A stretch of DNA of 64,000 bases, from assembly GCA_934757155.1 (NCBI GenBank), contig CAKVLI010000004.1, forward strand, positions 45,703 through 109,702, in the 5' to 3' direction. The DNA is from an uncultured Candidatus Melainabacteria bacterium (lineage in GTDB: Bacteria > Cyanobacteriota > Vampirovibrionia > Gastranaerophilales > Gastranaerophilaceae). The translations under genes and the position numbers were made by a program. Below the pieces are notes generated by a model, which saw nothing but the letters and a program-made list of their open reading frames with translations, was not told the origin of the DNA and did not search any database. Each line of letters begins with the position of its first letter. Positions within the stretch are counted from its first letter, which is position 1. This document shows positions 1 to 7,902 of this stretch, one piece after another.

Positions 1-738
1 ATTTCTATTCTCCATACAACGACAACCCTGTCGGTTACCTAAATGTCGAACTTTTTTAAAAGTAATACCATTTGCCTGACCTAAAATATCAGAAGTCATG
101 CACCCCGATTGCAAAACCCCATATTGTTCAAGATTTTCAACTGTTGCACAAGTTTGAATTATCATATTGTGTTTTTTCGCTATCGCTCCGATATTTTTTG
201 CAATTTCATTTTTATCAATTTCAGTCAATGTGATAATTTCAGACATATTTATTTTTAATTTCTTATACATTTCAACAAAGCTAAAAATACATCTGTCAAT
301 ATATGGTGAAAGTCTTTCGGACATATAATCAAATGTTTCATAGTGAACTTGTTTAGTGTATTTTTCGGTCAAAAGAACTGGGTCATATCGCCACGCAATT
401 CTTTGTTTGCCAACAATTTGGGATAATTTAACAAGCGTTTCAATACTGTCATCTATACTTGGAACATTTGGTTCAACATCATTGCCATAAGCAGTAATTG
501 TATAGTGAAAATATGTGTTAAATTTATCGGTAATTTCTGTTAATCTGTCTAAAATCGGTTCATAATTTTTGGAACAAAATACAACGCAATCAAGAACTTT
601 TGGGTCTAGTTCATATCTTGTTACTTTGTTTTGAAACATTGGATTTCTTGAATAAACAAAACCTTCTTCAAACCTTTTCAAAAGCCAATCTGAATAATAT
701 TGAACTGTATCTGTCCTTGAACCTGTGTTGATTATCAT
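1..738 (-). CDS. DUF1848 family protein, partial (C-terminus beyond the window edge)
   Basis: An open minus-strand frame starts with ATG at 738 (MIINTGSRTDTVQYYSDW) and is still open at base 1, so about 246 residues are visible and the C-terminus is missing. I recognise the DUF1848 pattern: an opening MII-SxRTD-like stretch, the segment EGFVYSRNP, then WRYDPVLL, a long helical middle, and TCATVENLEQYG followed by cysteines (GCM, then GCRC at the very edge). Family members end in a cysteine-rich region that has been compared with radical-SAM or metal-binding proteins, but no reaction is established. The start has only a weak ribosome site (GGAA). A terminator hairpin separates it from the upstream cupin gene, so it is either read through or has its own promoter. 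The family call is from memory of the pattern and has not been tested by a search. Confidence 0.75.
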   Translation of the reverse strand, partial: MIINTGSRTDTVQYYSDWLLKRFEEGFVYSRNPMFQNKVTRYELDPKVLDCVVFCSKNYEPILDRLTEITDKFNTYFHYTITAYGNDVEPNVPSIDDSIETLVKLSQIVGKQRIAWRYDPVLLTEKYTKQVHYETFDYMSERLSPYIDRCIFSFVEMYKKLKINMSEIITLTEIDKNEIAKNIGAIAKKHNMIIQTCATVENLEQYGVLQSGCMTSDILGQANGITFKKVRHLGNRQGCRCMENRN

Positions 739-757
739 TTTATACTTTTATTCCTGA

Positions 758-785
758 TTAAAAAGGGGCAAGATTGCCCCTTTCA
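758..785 (-). terminator. Rho-independent terminator after the cupin gene
   Basis: A hairpin AAGGGGCAA / TTGCCCCTT with a very short loop is followed on the minus strand by TTTTTAAT. It lies 4 bases past the stop codon of the cupin gene and 20 bases before the DUF1848 start codon. Confidence 0.8.
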
Positions 786-788
786 ATT

Positions 789-1163
789 TTAGCACAATTC
801 AGCATCGCCAAGTCCAAATTGTTCTAAACTATTATATTTTGCTTGAACACAAATATATTCCAAATCAGTTTTTGCTTCCATTGTTCTTACGGCATTTGGA
901 AGAACTTTGATACAAGTTCCTTCTTTAACCTCAACAACTTTATTATCTAAAGTCATTGTACCTTCACCCTTTAAGAAAATATAAACTTCTTCATTCTGTT
1001 TGTGTTTGTGATTGAATGGCAATTTTACTCCGGCAGGCATTGCACTAACTGAAATTTCACAACTTGTTAAGCCTAGCAAATCATGCAAAAACGCTTTGCC
1101 GTTTTCATAATTTTTGCCTACTTCGCTGATTTTTCTGATTTCTTCTTTTTTAAAGTTTGTCAT
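789..1163 (-). CDS. Small cupin-domain protein under MarR control
   Basis: A 124-residue single-domain cupin. The metal-site pattern is visible as HKHKQNEEVYIFLKGEG, with the two histidines, the glutamate and the glycine of cupin motif 1, followed by a typical second half (EVKEGTCIKVLPNAVR). Such proteins fold as one small beta barrel and bind a metal and often a small ligand; no substrate can be inferred here. The ribosome site AAAGGAGAAAA sits just before the ATG at 1163. The gene follows the MarR gene by 47 bases on the same strand, and a copy of the MarR operator (1180-1193) lies directly upstream of the ribosome site. The pair therefore looks like a regulator and its target. A ligand- or stress-response role is plausible but unproven. 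Confidence 0.85.
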   Translation of the reverse strand: MTNFKKEEIRKISEVGKNYENGKAFLHDLLGLTSCEISVSAMPAGVKLPFNHKHKQNEEVYIFLKGEGTMTLDNKVVEVKEGTCIKVLPNAVRTMEAKTDLEYICVQAKYNSLEQFGLGDAELC

Positions 1164-1179
1164 AATGTTTTCTCCTTTC

Positions 1180-1193
1180 GTTAGACATCTAAC
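1180..1193. promoter_or_regulatory. Second MarR operator copy, upstream of the cupin gene
   Basis: The inverted repeat GTTAGACATCTAAC matches the core of the palindrome in the marR promoter (GTTAGATATCTAAC) except for one central base, and the match continues into the flanking TAT. It sits directly upstream of the cupin ribosome site, inside the marR-cupin intergenic gap. This placement allows the regulator to act on the downstream gene separately from its own promoter. Confidence 0.65.
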
Positions 1194-1210
1194 TATTACT
1201 GTAAAAATTT

Positions 1211-1621
1211 TTATTTTTGTACTTTTCTTAAAAGTTCTTCTAAAATTTCAACTTCTTTATTGGATAAATTTTTGTATAACATTTCATTTAAATTTTTTGA
1301 TATTTTCTCAAAAGTTGTCTGAAAATCTTCACCTTTTTGCGTTAAAACTATATTTGTAGAACGACTATCTTCATCAGAAGCTTCTCTTTTTAAATATCCT
1401 AGTTTCTCAAGTTTATCAACCAAGACTGTAACCGTTGGTTTTGTTCTATGAATGCAATTTGCAATATCTTTCATCGTCATTTTACTGTTTTTGTAAAGAC
1501 ATACAAGAATATCACCATGACTAGGCACAAGTCCTTCTGCACCGTTATTTTTTAATTCTTCAATAATAAAACGGTTACCTTTTTCATGGATTTTGGATAT
1601 TAGAGATAGAATAGCACTCAT
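1211..1621 (-). CDS. MarR family transcriptional regulator
   Basis: A 136-residue winged-helix regulator. The helix-turn-helix and wing are recognisable: MTMKDIANCIHRTKPTVTVLVDKLEKLGYLKR followed by the wing DEDSRSTNIVLTQKGE (shown in two pieces; the signature D-x-R in the wing is intact). Flanking helices give the usual MarR dimerisation region. It is first in a two-gene unit with the cupin gene. Regulation is visible in the DNA: a 20-base palindrome lies between its -35 and -10 boxes, and a near-identical palindrome precedes the cupin gene, so autorepression is the natural reading. The ATG lies only six bases after the -10 box and has no ribosome site, so the transcript would be leaderless or nearly so. 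No in-frame Met lies close downstream that could serve as an alternative start. Confidence 0.9.
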   Translation of the reverse strand: MSAILSLISKIHEKGNRFIIEELKNNGAEGLVPSHGDILVCLYKNSKMTMKDIANCIHRTKPTVTVLVDKLEKLGYLKREASDEDSRSTNIVLTQKGEDFQTTFEKISKNLNEMLYKNLSNKEVEILEELLRKVQK

Positions 1622-1627
1622 ACAACT

Positions 1628-1655
1628 ATTATAGTTAGATATCTAACTATGTCAA
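1628..1655 (-). promoter_or_regulatory. marR promoter with operator between -35 and -10
   Basis: On the minus strand TTGACA (1650-1655) and TATAAT (1628-1633) are both perfect sigma-70 consensus boxes separated by 16 bases. The perfect palindrome ATAGTTAGATATCTAACTAT (1631-1650) fills the spacer and touches both boxes. A dimer bound there would exclude RNA polymerase. Only six bases separate the -10 box from the ATG. Confidence 0.85.
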
Positions 1656-1772
1656 GAACTTTTTTACTTTAATACATTTTTTAGACACGGAAGAGGCAAC
1701 AAACCCCAATAAAACTAAGCACTTTCCCTTTTACTTAAGATTCACTATTTATAAAACTATCTTTCTAATTAT

Positions 1773-1802
1773 AAAAGGTGTGCAAGTATGCGCACCCTAG
1801 TT
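1773..1802. repeat. Hairpin repeat, left copy, also likely terminator of the 1806-2348 gene
   Basis: A 30-base element with an imperfect stem (GGTGTGCA / TGCGCACC), followed on the minus strand by TTTTAT. It lies three bases past the stop of the minus-strand gene, as a terminator would. It differs from the element at 2402-2431 at only three of 30 positions, so the gene between them is flanked by direct repeats. Confidence 0.7.
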
Positions 1803-1805
1803 CCT

Positions 1806-2348
1806 TTATAATTTTTCAGTAAATTGATCTTTAAACATAAGGTTATAATCGCTTTCAGTACGTTCAAGACCGGTTGTTTTATCGACTCTATACAAATTAC
1901 TTACGTCATTCCAAATTGGTTTGATATTTTTATTCCACCACTCATCATATACTGAAGAATGTTCCTCTCCCAGCAATTTATTGAATATATTTTTATTATC
2001 CCTATCAAGTAATTTTCTGAATAAAAACTCCATCGGACCTTGACCATCGTCGCTTCTGGATGGCTCAATATCAACTATGCGTCCCCGAGAAGTGTCAACA
2101 ACTCCACGTGCATTGAAACACCCTTTGACATATTTCACGTCTGTATTGAGAATCTCATTTGAAGGATGTTTCTCAAAAGCGTCACATATTTTTGAAAACA
2201 ATGCGATATGTTTATTAGAAGAAAACCACCCCGCAGGGGAATCTTTACAGTGGTCCAAATATTGGCAATATTCTGCTACACCACGAGAGTTTAAGTTAAT
2301 TTTCGCTCCAAAACTCGGAGTATTGTTTCTTATTTTGTCAATTTGCAT
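1806..2348 (-). CDS. Unknown 180-residue protein with N-terminal Phe-Gly tag
   Basis: I do not recognise a family. The protein starts MQIDKIRNNTPSFGAK, which fits the tag described in the findings (M-polar-I-x-x-I and a Phe-Gly at residues 13-14 followed by Lys). There is no signal peptide or membrane segment. The rest is a soluble, mixed-charge sequence with aromatic-rich stretches (SPAGWFSSNKHIALF, YDEWWNKNIKPIW) ending in FTEKL. It is a single gene, divergent from the autotransporter gene and flanked on both sides by near-identical hairpin repeats. It could be an exported or effector-type protein if the tag is a sorting signal, but that is inference. Confidence 0.7.
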   Translation of the reverse strand: MQIDKIRNNTPSFGAKINLNSRGVAEYCQYLDHCKDSPAGWFSSNKHIALFSKICDAFEKHPSNEILNTDVKYVKGCFNARGVVDTSRGRIVDIEPSRSDDGQGPMEFLFRKLLDRDNKNIFNKLLGEEHSSVYDEWWNKNIKPIWNDVSNLYRVDKTTGLERTESDYNLMFKDQFTEKL

Positions 2349-2401
2349 TGTATGTACTCCTTAATAATATATGTTTTATTATACATAAAATCGGCAAAAG
2401 T

Positions 2402-2431
2402 AAAAGGTGCGCAGGTATGCGCACCCTACTT
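2402..2431. repeat. Hairpin repeat, right copy
   Basis: A perfect 8-base stem GGTGCGCA / TGCGCACC with loop GGTA, inside a 30-base unit nearly identical to 1773-1802. It lies in the divergent intergenic region between the 1806-2348 gene and the autotransporter gene, where a terminator would have no obvious gene to serve. It may be a dispersed repeat, or it may mark the edge of an inserted cassette. Confidence 0.7.
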
Positions 2432-2470
2432 ATTATTTATCGAATTAGTAAATCCAATCTTCCTAAATGG

Positions 2471-2499
2471 TGGCAAAGCATGAGTTTTTATGCTACAAT
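2471..2499 (+). promoter_or_regulatory. Candidate promoter of the autotransporter gene
   Basis: An extended -10 element TGCTACAAT (2491-2499) is preceded at a 17-base spacing by a weak -35 (TGGCAA, 2471-2476). It lies 36 bases before the ATG at 2536, with a GGAG ribosome site at about 2519. The -35 matches consensus at only half of its positions. Confidence 0.45.
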
Positions 2500-2535
2500 T
2501 GACAAACAATTACAATTTAGGAGTTTAAGAGAAGC

Positions 2536-5500
2536 ATGTATAAGAGATTAAGTATTTTATTGTGTATTATGTTGTATGCACTGTCGTGCCAAATCCCGAC
2601 ATATGCAGACGTAATCAATTTGACAAAAGATACATCCCTTACAAAAACTTTAAAAGAATTTATCGGCACTAATAACGGAATTGAAGGCAATTCATTTACC
2701 CTTGACGGCAACGGATTTGCGGGCACAAGTGTAGCTCCAAGAGAAACTCTTGATTTAAGCAATATCACTTTGAAAAATTTCACAAATTCAAGCCTTGTTG
2801 AAAACGAAGGAACAACAAACATAACCTCGGCTATTTTAGATAATGTAAGTATCACCAGCACAGGAACCCTAAACCTGAATTCAGTAACACTAAACAATAA
2901 CTCAAACATTATCAACAACGTTACAAAGGCTACGAGCAATGCTTTAAATATATCCGGTGAAAATTATTTTAACTCAGGCTCAATTGATCATACTGATTTA
3001 GCAAATGGCGAAATCCATTTCTCTTCTGGAACAACAACGGTAGGTAATCAGTTTAAAATTAAAAATTATCGTCTGGTCCTTGGTTCAACTGGTTCCTCTG
3101 CCTCAGCTGTAACCCTAAATAATTCTGGAGACATTGAATTAAATTACTTATACATAACTAAGGCAAATATAAACAACAAAGGTTATATTAAAGTTACCGA
3201 TAGTATGACTGAAGATTATAACGCTGTGTGTAATACCGTAAACGACGGTACTATTGAAGCAACTACTTCTTATAACATTTCTCAAAAATCAACATTTAAA
3301 AATAATTCAACAGGCAAACTAATAATTGCAAATCAGATTAAAAATGCAGGTAAATTAATAAACGAAGGCAAGATTAGTGGAAATATAGTGAATTATAATC
3401 AATTAAGACATGATACTCCTCTTATAACTGGTGAAATAACAACAAATATTGATAATATTACTGGTTATATTCAACAAAGAGGAAATGACTCTGTAGATTC
3501 TATAATCAACATTACAGGCGGTACTATTTCTAGTTCGGATAAAATAAAAAACTATGGTGGTCAAAGTGGTGGTATTGTAAATATCATCGGCGCAGTAAAA
3601 TCACTAGTACGTCTTGACAACTACAACGGTAAAACTTTCGTTAAAAATGGTGGCGAAGTACAAATTGTTGGCTCTGAAACATCAAGAATCTTTACTACAG
3701 GTGATATAACTTTTGAAGACGGTTCAACTTTAAACCTTAGAGAAAGCACAATACCTGCTGGACTACAATTTACTCCTAATAATTTGATTTTAGCTGAGAA
3801 TGATACTTTAAATCTTAAAATGAAAGACGGTCTTACGCTATATACTCCCCGCGATAAAGCAAAAGGTAAATTCAGCCTTATAGAATTAGAAATTAGTGAC
3901 GGCACTTCTAACAATTGGCAATTAATTGATGATGCCAACAATTCTGATATTTACGGCAGAACATCTTTAAATAGTGATTTAAAACTAATTAAAACTGCAT
4001 CTTCAGCAAGTGATGTAAATTCTGTTATGTATAATAAATTTACAGGAAAAATTTCATACGGAATTAAAAACAGCTTGCAAGAAGCATTAGATGAAGTTAG
4101 AGACGAAGCCATGAATCCTAATAAAGGAAGTGATTATTTCTACGAAATAAGTGGCGAAGAATCTGCTACAGGTGGCTTTTCAAGTGGTCGTTTTATTGTA
4201 GATGGTAGCAATAATGGAGTAATAAAAAATACTTCAATAGATATTAATGACGCAGGTACTCTCGTTTTAACTAACGCAAACATAAAAGACACTACACTTT
4301 CTCCAAAAGGCAAAGGTCAACTTGTTATCCGTAACAGTTCAGGTCAGACTCTAAACCTTGATAACACTACTATCAATAATGAAGCTAGGACGGGCGGTGT
4401 TACATTTGAAGGAAACAGCAACATTAACTTCAATGGAGAATACAACGGAATTTCTCCAAGCGGAACGGTTGCACTTGAGTTAGGGAATGCAACTTTAACC
4501 AGAAACGGCAATGATAATCATGCATTTTGGATTTTGAACAGCGGAACATTAAAATACGCACTTGATTCTTATTTATCAAATGGCGGAATGAACGCGTTGA
4601 CATTCAAAGGCGGGAACTTAGACCTTAGGAACGGGCAAGCATCAAATATTCCATTATATGGAATTGTTTTAAGCAAGGATTCAAACATTTTCCTTGATGT
4701 TGATTTAGCAAACTCCAAAATGGATAGCTTAAACCCATCACAAGTTAACGCAAACGGCGGTAAGCTAAAGATAGCGGACTTAAATCTTTTGTCTGACGCA
4801 AAAAATAATTCTACAACAATAAGCTTTACTAAAAATACAGAGTTGGCGTCAAATGTCGAATACACCGGTGATTCAGAAGTTGCATACTCACCTCTTTATA
4901 AATATAACGTTGATTACAACCAATCAAACGGGAACTTTAGTTTCACAAGAGGAAACGGCATTAACAGCTTTAATCCTTCCGTTCTGGCAGCACCGGTTGC
5001 AGCTCAAGTCGGAAGCTATTTAGAGCAATTAAACGTATACACGCAAGCATTCACTAATATGGATATGTACATGTTGCTGCCTCGCGAAAAACGTCAGGCA
5101 ATGAAATTCGCTAACAAGTACGCGTTTAGCCAAGGTACAGGTAACGGCGGGGTCGTAACTTTCAGCCCGAACCAGTTTGCAGAACAAGAAAAAGGACTTT
5201 GGTTCAGACCTTTTGCAACATTTGAAAAAGTAGGTTTGAAGAATGGCCCAAGCGTTAGCAATGTTGCCTATGGCTCATTATTCGGCGGTGACAGCGGTCT
5301 AATTGAACTCTCTCACGGCTGGGATATGACTTATTCGCTCTATGCGGGCTACACAGGTTCTCATCAAGCGTACAACGGAGTTAGCATTTATCAAAACGGC
5401 GGAACTTTCGGTGCAAGCGGAGCTTGGTACAAAGGTAATTTCTACACAGGTTTAACCGCTAACGTCGGCGCAAACGCAGGCGAAGCAAGTTCTCGTTTTG

Positions 5501-5964
5501 GCAACGATAATTTCACAATGCTTGCAACAGGTATCGCATCAAAAACCGGTTATAACTTTGAATTAGCAAAAGGGAAATTCGTAATTCAGCCAAACTATTT
5601 GATGTCATACACGTTTGTAAACACTTTTGATTACACAAATTCTCAAGGAGTAAGAATTGAATCCAATCCTCTAAACGCAATACAAATCGCTCCGGGGATT
5701 AAGTTCATCGGAAACTTGAAAAACGGTTGGCAGCCTTATGCAAGCGTACAAATGGTTTGGAACATTTTGGATAAAACAGAGTTCAAAGCAAATAACGTAA
5801 GCTTGCCGGATATGAGCGTAAAACCTTACGTTCAATATGGTGTAGGTGTTCAAAAACACATTGGCGAAAGATTAACAGGATTTGGACAAGCTATGATTAG
5901 AAACGGCGGAAGAAACGGTGTTGCTCTAAGCTTTGGCTTCCGCTGGGCTCTCGGCAAGGGGTAG
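2536..5964 (+). CDS. Type Va autotransporter (beta-helix passenger plus outer-membrane barrel)
   Basis: A 1142-residue secreted surface protein. Residues 1-24 are a Sec signal peptide (MYKRLSILLCIMLYALSC, then a likely cleavage after TYA). The passenger, to about residue 860, is rich in short Asn/Thr/Gly-rich turns (GTTNITSAILDNVSITSTG style), the usual look of a right-handed beta-helix. From about residue 880 (GLWFRPFATFEKVGL) to the end is the roughly 260-residue autotransporter barrel, with alternating aromatic strands and the terminal strand GVALSFGFRWALGKG. The last strand is followed by three extra residues rather than ending on an aromatic. No cysteine pairs or protease motif are visible in the passenger, so adhesion or surface structure is likelier than enzymatic activity. 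It stands alone with its own promoter and a strong terminator. Confidence 0.9.
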   Translation: MYKRLSILLCIMLYALSCQIPTYADVINLTKDTSLTKTLKEFIGTNNGIEGNSFTLDGNGFAGTSVAPRETLDLSNITLKNFTNSSLVENEGTTNITSAILDNVSITSTGTLNLNSVTLNNNSNIINNVTKATSNALNISGENYFNSGSIDHTDLANGEIHFSSGTTTVGNQFKIKNYRLVLGSTGSSASAVTLNNSGDIELNYLYITKANINNKGYIKVTDSMTEDYNAVCNTVNDGTIEATTSYNISQKSTFKNNSTGKLIIANQIKNAGKLINEGKISGNIVNYNQLRHDTPLITGEITTNIDNITGYIQQRGNDSVDSIINITGGTISSSDKIKNYGGQSGGIVNIIGAVKSLVRLDNYNGKTFVKNGGEVQIVGSETSRIFTTGDITFEDGSTLNLRESTIPAGLQFTPNNLILAENDTLNLKMKDGLTLYTPRDKAKGKFSLIELEISDGTSNNWQLIDDANNSDIYGRTSLNSDLKLIKTASSASDVNSVMYNKFTGKISYGIKNSLQEALDEVRDEAMNPNKGSDYFYEISGEESATGGFSSGRFIVDGSNNGVIKNTSIDINDAGTLVLTNANIKDTTLSPKGKGQLVIRNSSGQTLNLDNTTINNEARTGGVTFEGNSNINFNGEYNGISPSGTVALELGNATLTRNGNDNHAFWILNSGTLKYALDSYLSNGGMNALTFKGGNLDLRNGQASNIPLYGIVLSKDSNIFLDVDLANSKMDSLNPSQVNANGGKLKIADLNLLSDAKNNSTTISFTKNTELASNVEYTGDSEVAYSPLYKYNVDYNQSNGNFSFTRGNGINSFNPSVLAAPVAAQVGSYLEQLNVYTQAFTNMDMYMLLPREKRQAMKFANKYAFSQGTGNGGVVTFSPNQFAEQEKGLWFRPFATFEKVGLKNGPSVSNVAYGSLFGGDSGLIELSHGWDMTYSLYAGYTGSHQAYNGVSIYQNGGTFGASGAWYKGNFYTGLTANVGANAGEASSRFGNDNFTMLATGIASKTGYNFELAKGKFVIQPNYLMSYTFVNTFDYTNSQGVRIESNPLNAIQIAPGIKFIGNLKNGWQPYASVQMVWNILDKTEFKANNVSLPDMSVKPYVQYGVGVQKHIGERLTGFGQAMIRNGGRNGVALSFGFRWALGKG

Positions 5965-5980
5965 GGTAAAATTTCTATTT

Positions 5981-6013
5981 AGCAAGGTGCGTCACGACGC
6001 ACCTTGCTTTTTG
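5981..6013 (+). terminator. Strong terminator after the autotransporter gene
   Basis: A perfect stem AGCAAGGTGCGTC / GACGCACCTTGCT is followed by TTTTTG, 16 bases past the stop codon. The core GGTGCGTC/GACGCACC and the trailing TTTTTGTCAT recur at the terminator near 30628, suggesting a copied element. Confidence 0.9.
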
Positions 6014-6071
6014 TCATTTTAAAGCTTTAGTCAAAGAATCGCAGGGGCAAATAAACACCATAGCACAAAAA

Positions 6072-6614
6072 TTATGGCGCGGTGCTGTGTTTTGGAACAA
6101 ACAACTTTTCCATATTCACACCTTCGTGTTTCAGGAGAGCCCTTTTTGTTTTAATTCCGCCTGCATAACCTGTCAAACTGCCATTTGCACTCACCACTCT
6201 GTGACAAGGAATGATAATTGATATCGGGTTATGCCCAACCGCACCGCCAACTGCTTGTGCAGACATCCTTGCCTTGCCTTGTTCTTTTGCAATAATATTA
6301 GCAATCTTTCCGTAAGTCCAAACTTCACCGTATGGAATCTCACAAAGCAGCTGCCAAACCCTTTGCCTAAATTCATTTCCGATTGGTGCAAGTGGGAGCT
6401 CTGAAATTTCAGGTTTCGCGCCTTTAAAATACCTGTCTAACCAATTTTTAGTAAGATTGAAGATTTCAAGTTCATCGTTTTCTGTAACCTCAGAATCAAT
6501 TGTATCCACAAAAAATTTTTGTCCTTCCCGCCAAAGCCCAACGAGGCATTCTTGCTCATTACAAGCAAGCGTAATGATTCCTATTGGTGAGTTACAAGTT
6601 GTGTTATAGTACAT
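6072..6614 (-). CDS. ogt: Methylated-DNA-[protein]-cysteine S-methyltransferase
   Basis: A suicide repair enzyme that takes the alkyl group from O6-alkylguanine in DNA onto its own cysteine. The active-site PCHR is present (IIPCHRVVSANGSLTGYAGG, Cys137 counted from my start), preceded by the helix-turn-helix region (FRQRVWQLLCEIPYGEVWTYGKIA) and the Ogt-type N-terminal domain. I set the start at the ATG at 6614 (MYYNTTCNSPIGII), with an AGGGA ribosome site upstream, giving 180 residues as usual for Ogt. The open frame extends 26 codons upstream to a TTG at 6692, but that extension has no family counterpart. It is a single gene, convergent with the autotransporter gene. The C-terminal tail past GGIKTKRALLKHEGV is normal. 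Confidence 0.93.
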   Translation of the reverse strand: MYYNTTCNSPIGIITLACNEQECLVGLWREGQKFFVDTIDSEVTENDELEIFNLTKNWLDRYFKGAKPEISELPLAPIGNEFRQRVWQLLCEIPYGEVWTYGKIANIIAKEQGKARMSAQAVGGAVGHNPISIIIPCHRVVSANGSLTGYAGGIKTKRALLKHEGVNMEKLFVPKHSTAP

Positions 6615-7023
6615 TCCACTGAGTTTCCCTTTATTATAATATTCTAAATTAGAGTACCTTTCAAGCAAGGTGTTTTTCGTGTGAGGAAACAAATCATGAA
6701 AAAATCTTATTTTTTAAGTTTTTAGCAACATAGTCACACATCTTGCAAGCATGTTAGCCAACTGTCTAATATTTTAATTTTACTTTTGTTGTGTTAGAAT
6801 TAGCTTTAGCGAGTATGCAAACTGTGACTTAACAAATTAGATATATGGTTTAGAAAATGTTTTTGAAATCACTTATGAGTATTGAGTTTTGACTATTTGT
6901 AAATAAATCCAAAATTTCAATATTTTTATGCTAAAATTATATAGGAACATCCTCCTTACAATATAGATAAAATGTTAAGAATGTTTAAAAAGAGTAGTTT
7001 TTGAAAAGAGGTTAAAGTTAATA
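6615..7023. other. Intergenic region upstream of the glycan operon
   Basis: About 400 AT-rich bases between ogt and the first glycosyltransferase. I see no credible gene. A possible extended -10 (TGCTAAAAT, 6929-6937) lies 87 bases before the ATG at 7024; a matching -35 is not convincing. No known leader element, such as a JUMPstart-like motif, was recognised. Confidence 0.4.
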
Positions 7024-7902
7024 ATGACAGCGGTTTCAGTTATTGTTCCTGTTTATAACACTGAAGGGTTTTTACAAAAGTGTTTGGATAGTCTTACCAA
7101 TCAGACATTGGAAGATATTGAAATCATCTGTGTTAATGACGGTTCAACCGACAATTCATTAAAAATCTTAGAAGATAATGCAATAAGAGATGATAGAATC
7201 AAAATCATCAATCAAAAAAACAAAAAGCAAGGTGCAGCAAGAAATGCGGGAATGAAAATCGCTACCGGCGAATACATTGGTTTTGTAGATTCAGATGACT
7301 GGATTGATTTAGATTTTTACGAAAAATTATATAACGCTGCAACTAGACATAATTTTGACATCGCACTCGGAACTAATATTAGGGTAAAGAAAAATGTTAA
7401 TAAAAAGCGCCTGAATATTACTGAAGAAAAAGAATATAAAACAGTTCAAGAAAAATTTGATATAAATATTCAATGGAAAAATCCTTGTCCTACAAACAAG
7501 ATTTACAAAAGAGAGTTATTTATAAGCCGTAATATTCAATGGCCCGAAGGTGTTTATTGCGAAGATAGAATTTTTACACTAAAAGCTGTTTATTTTGCAA
7601 ATGGGGTTGTAACTGTTCCAAATGTTAATTATTACTATTTTGATAATCCAAAATCAACTGTTAACAGTAGAAAAACTCAACATTTAAAAAAATTGAAAAT
7701 CGACAAAAATAATGCGAACAGAGAAGTCTTGAACTTTTTAAAAGAACACAAAGTCGAAATCAGAGATAAAAACTTTTGGGCGGTTACGAAGGAATTCAAG
7801 TTCTTTGATGTTCCACTTTTAAAAATAAAAGAAAGTTTGAAAACCAAAATAGTATATTTATTTGGTTTTATACCCGTTTACATTAATGAGGGAAGAATAT
7901 AA
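7024..7902 (+). CDS. Family 2 glycosyltransferase, first gene of the glycan operon
   Basis: A 292-residue inverting GT-A enzyme. The N-terminal nucleotide-binding half is classic (VSVIVPVYNTEGFLQKCLDS, then IEIICVNDGSTDNS), and the metal-binding acidic motif is FVDSDDWID at about residues 86-94. The acceptor half is short. The C-terminus ends in KTKIVYLFGFIPVYINEGRI, a short hydrophobic-glycine motif that recurs on other genes of the cluster. It probably adds one sugar to a lipid-linked glycan at the cytoplasmic membrane; neither donor nor acceptor can be read from sequence. Its stop overlaps the glf start by one base, so the two are translationally coupled. Confidence 0.9.
   Translation: MTAVSVIVPVYNTEGFLQKCLDSLTNQTLEDIEIICVNDGSTDNSLKILEDNAIRDDRIKIINQKNKKQGAARNAGMKIATGEYIGFVDSDDWIDLDFYEKLYNAATRHNFDIALGTNIRVKKNVNKKRLNITEEKEYKTVQEKFDINIQWKNPCPTNKIYKRELFISRNIQWPEGVYCEDRIFTLKAVYFANGVVTVPNVNYYYFDNPKSTVNSRKTQHLKKLKIDKNNANREVLNFLKEHKVEIRDKNFWAVTKEFKFFDVPLLKIKESLKTKIVYLFGFIPVYINEGRI

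Noticed and set aside
1114..1359. Plus-strand reading frame across the cupin-MarR junction
   Set aside because: It is an antisense shadow of two well-supported minus-strand genes and has no ribosome site.
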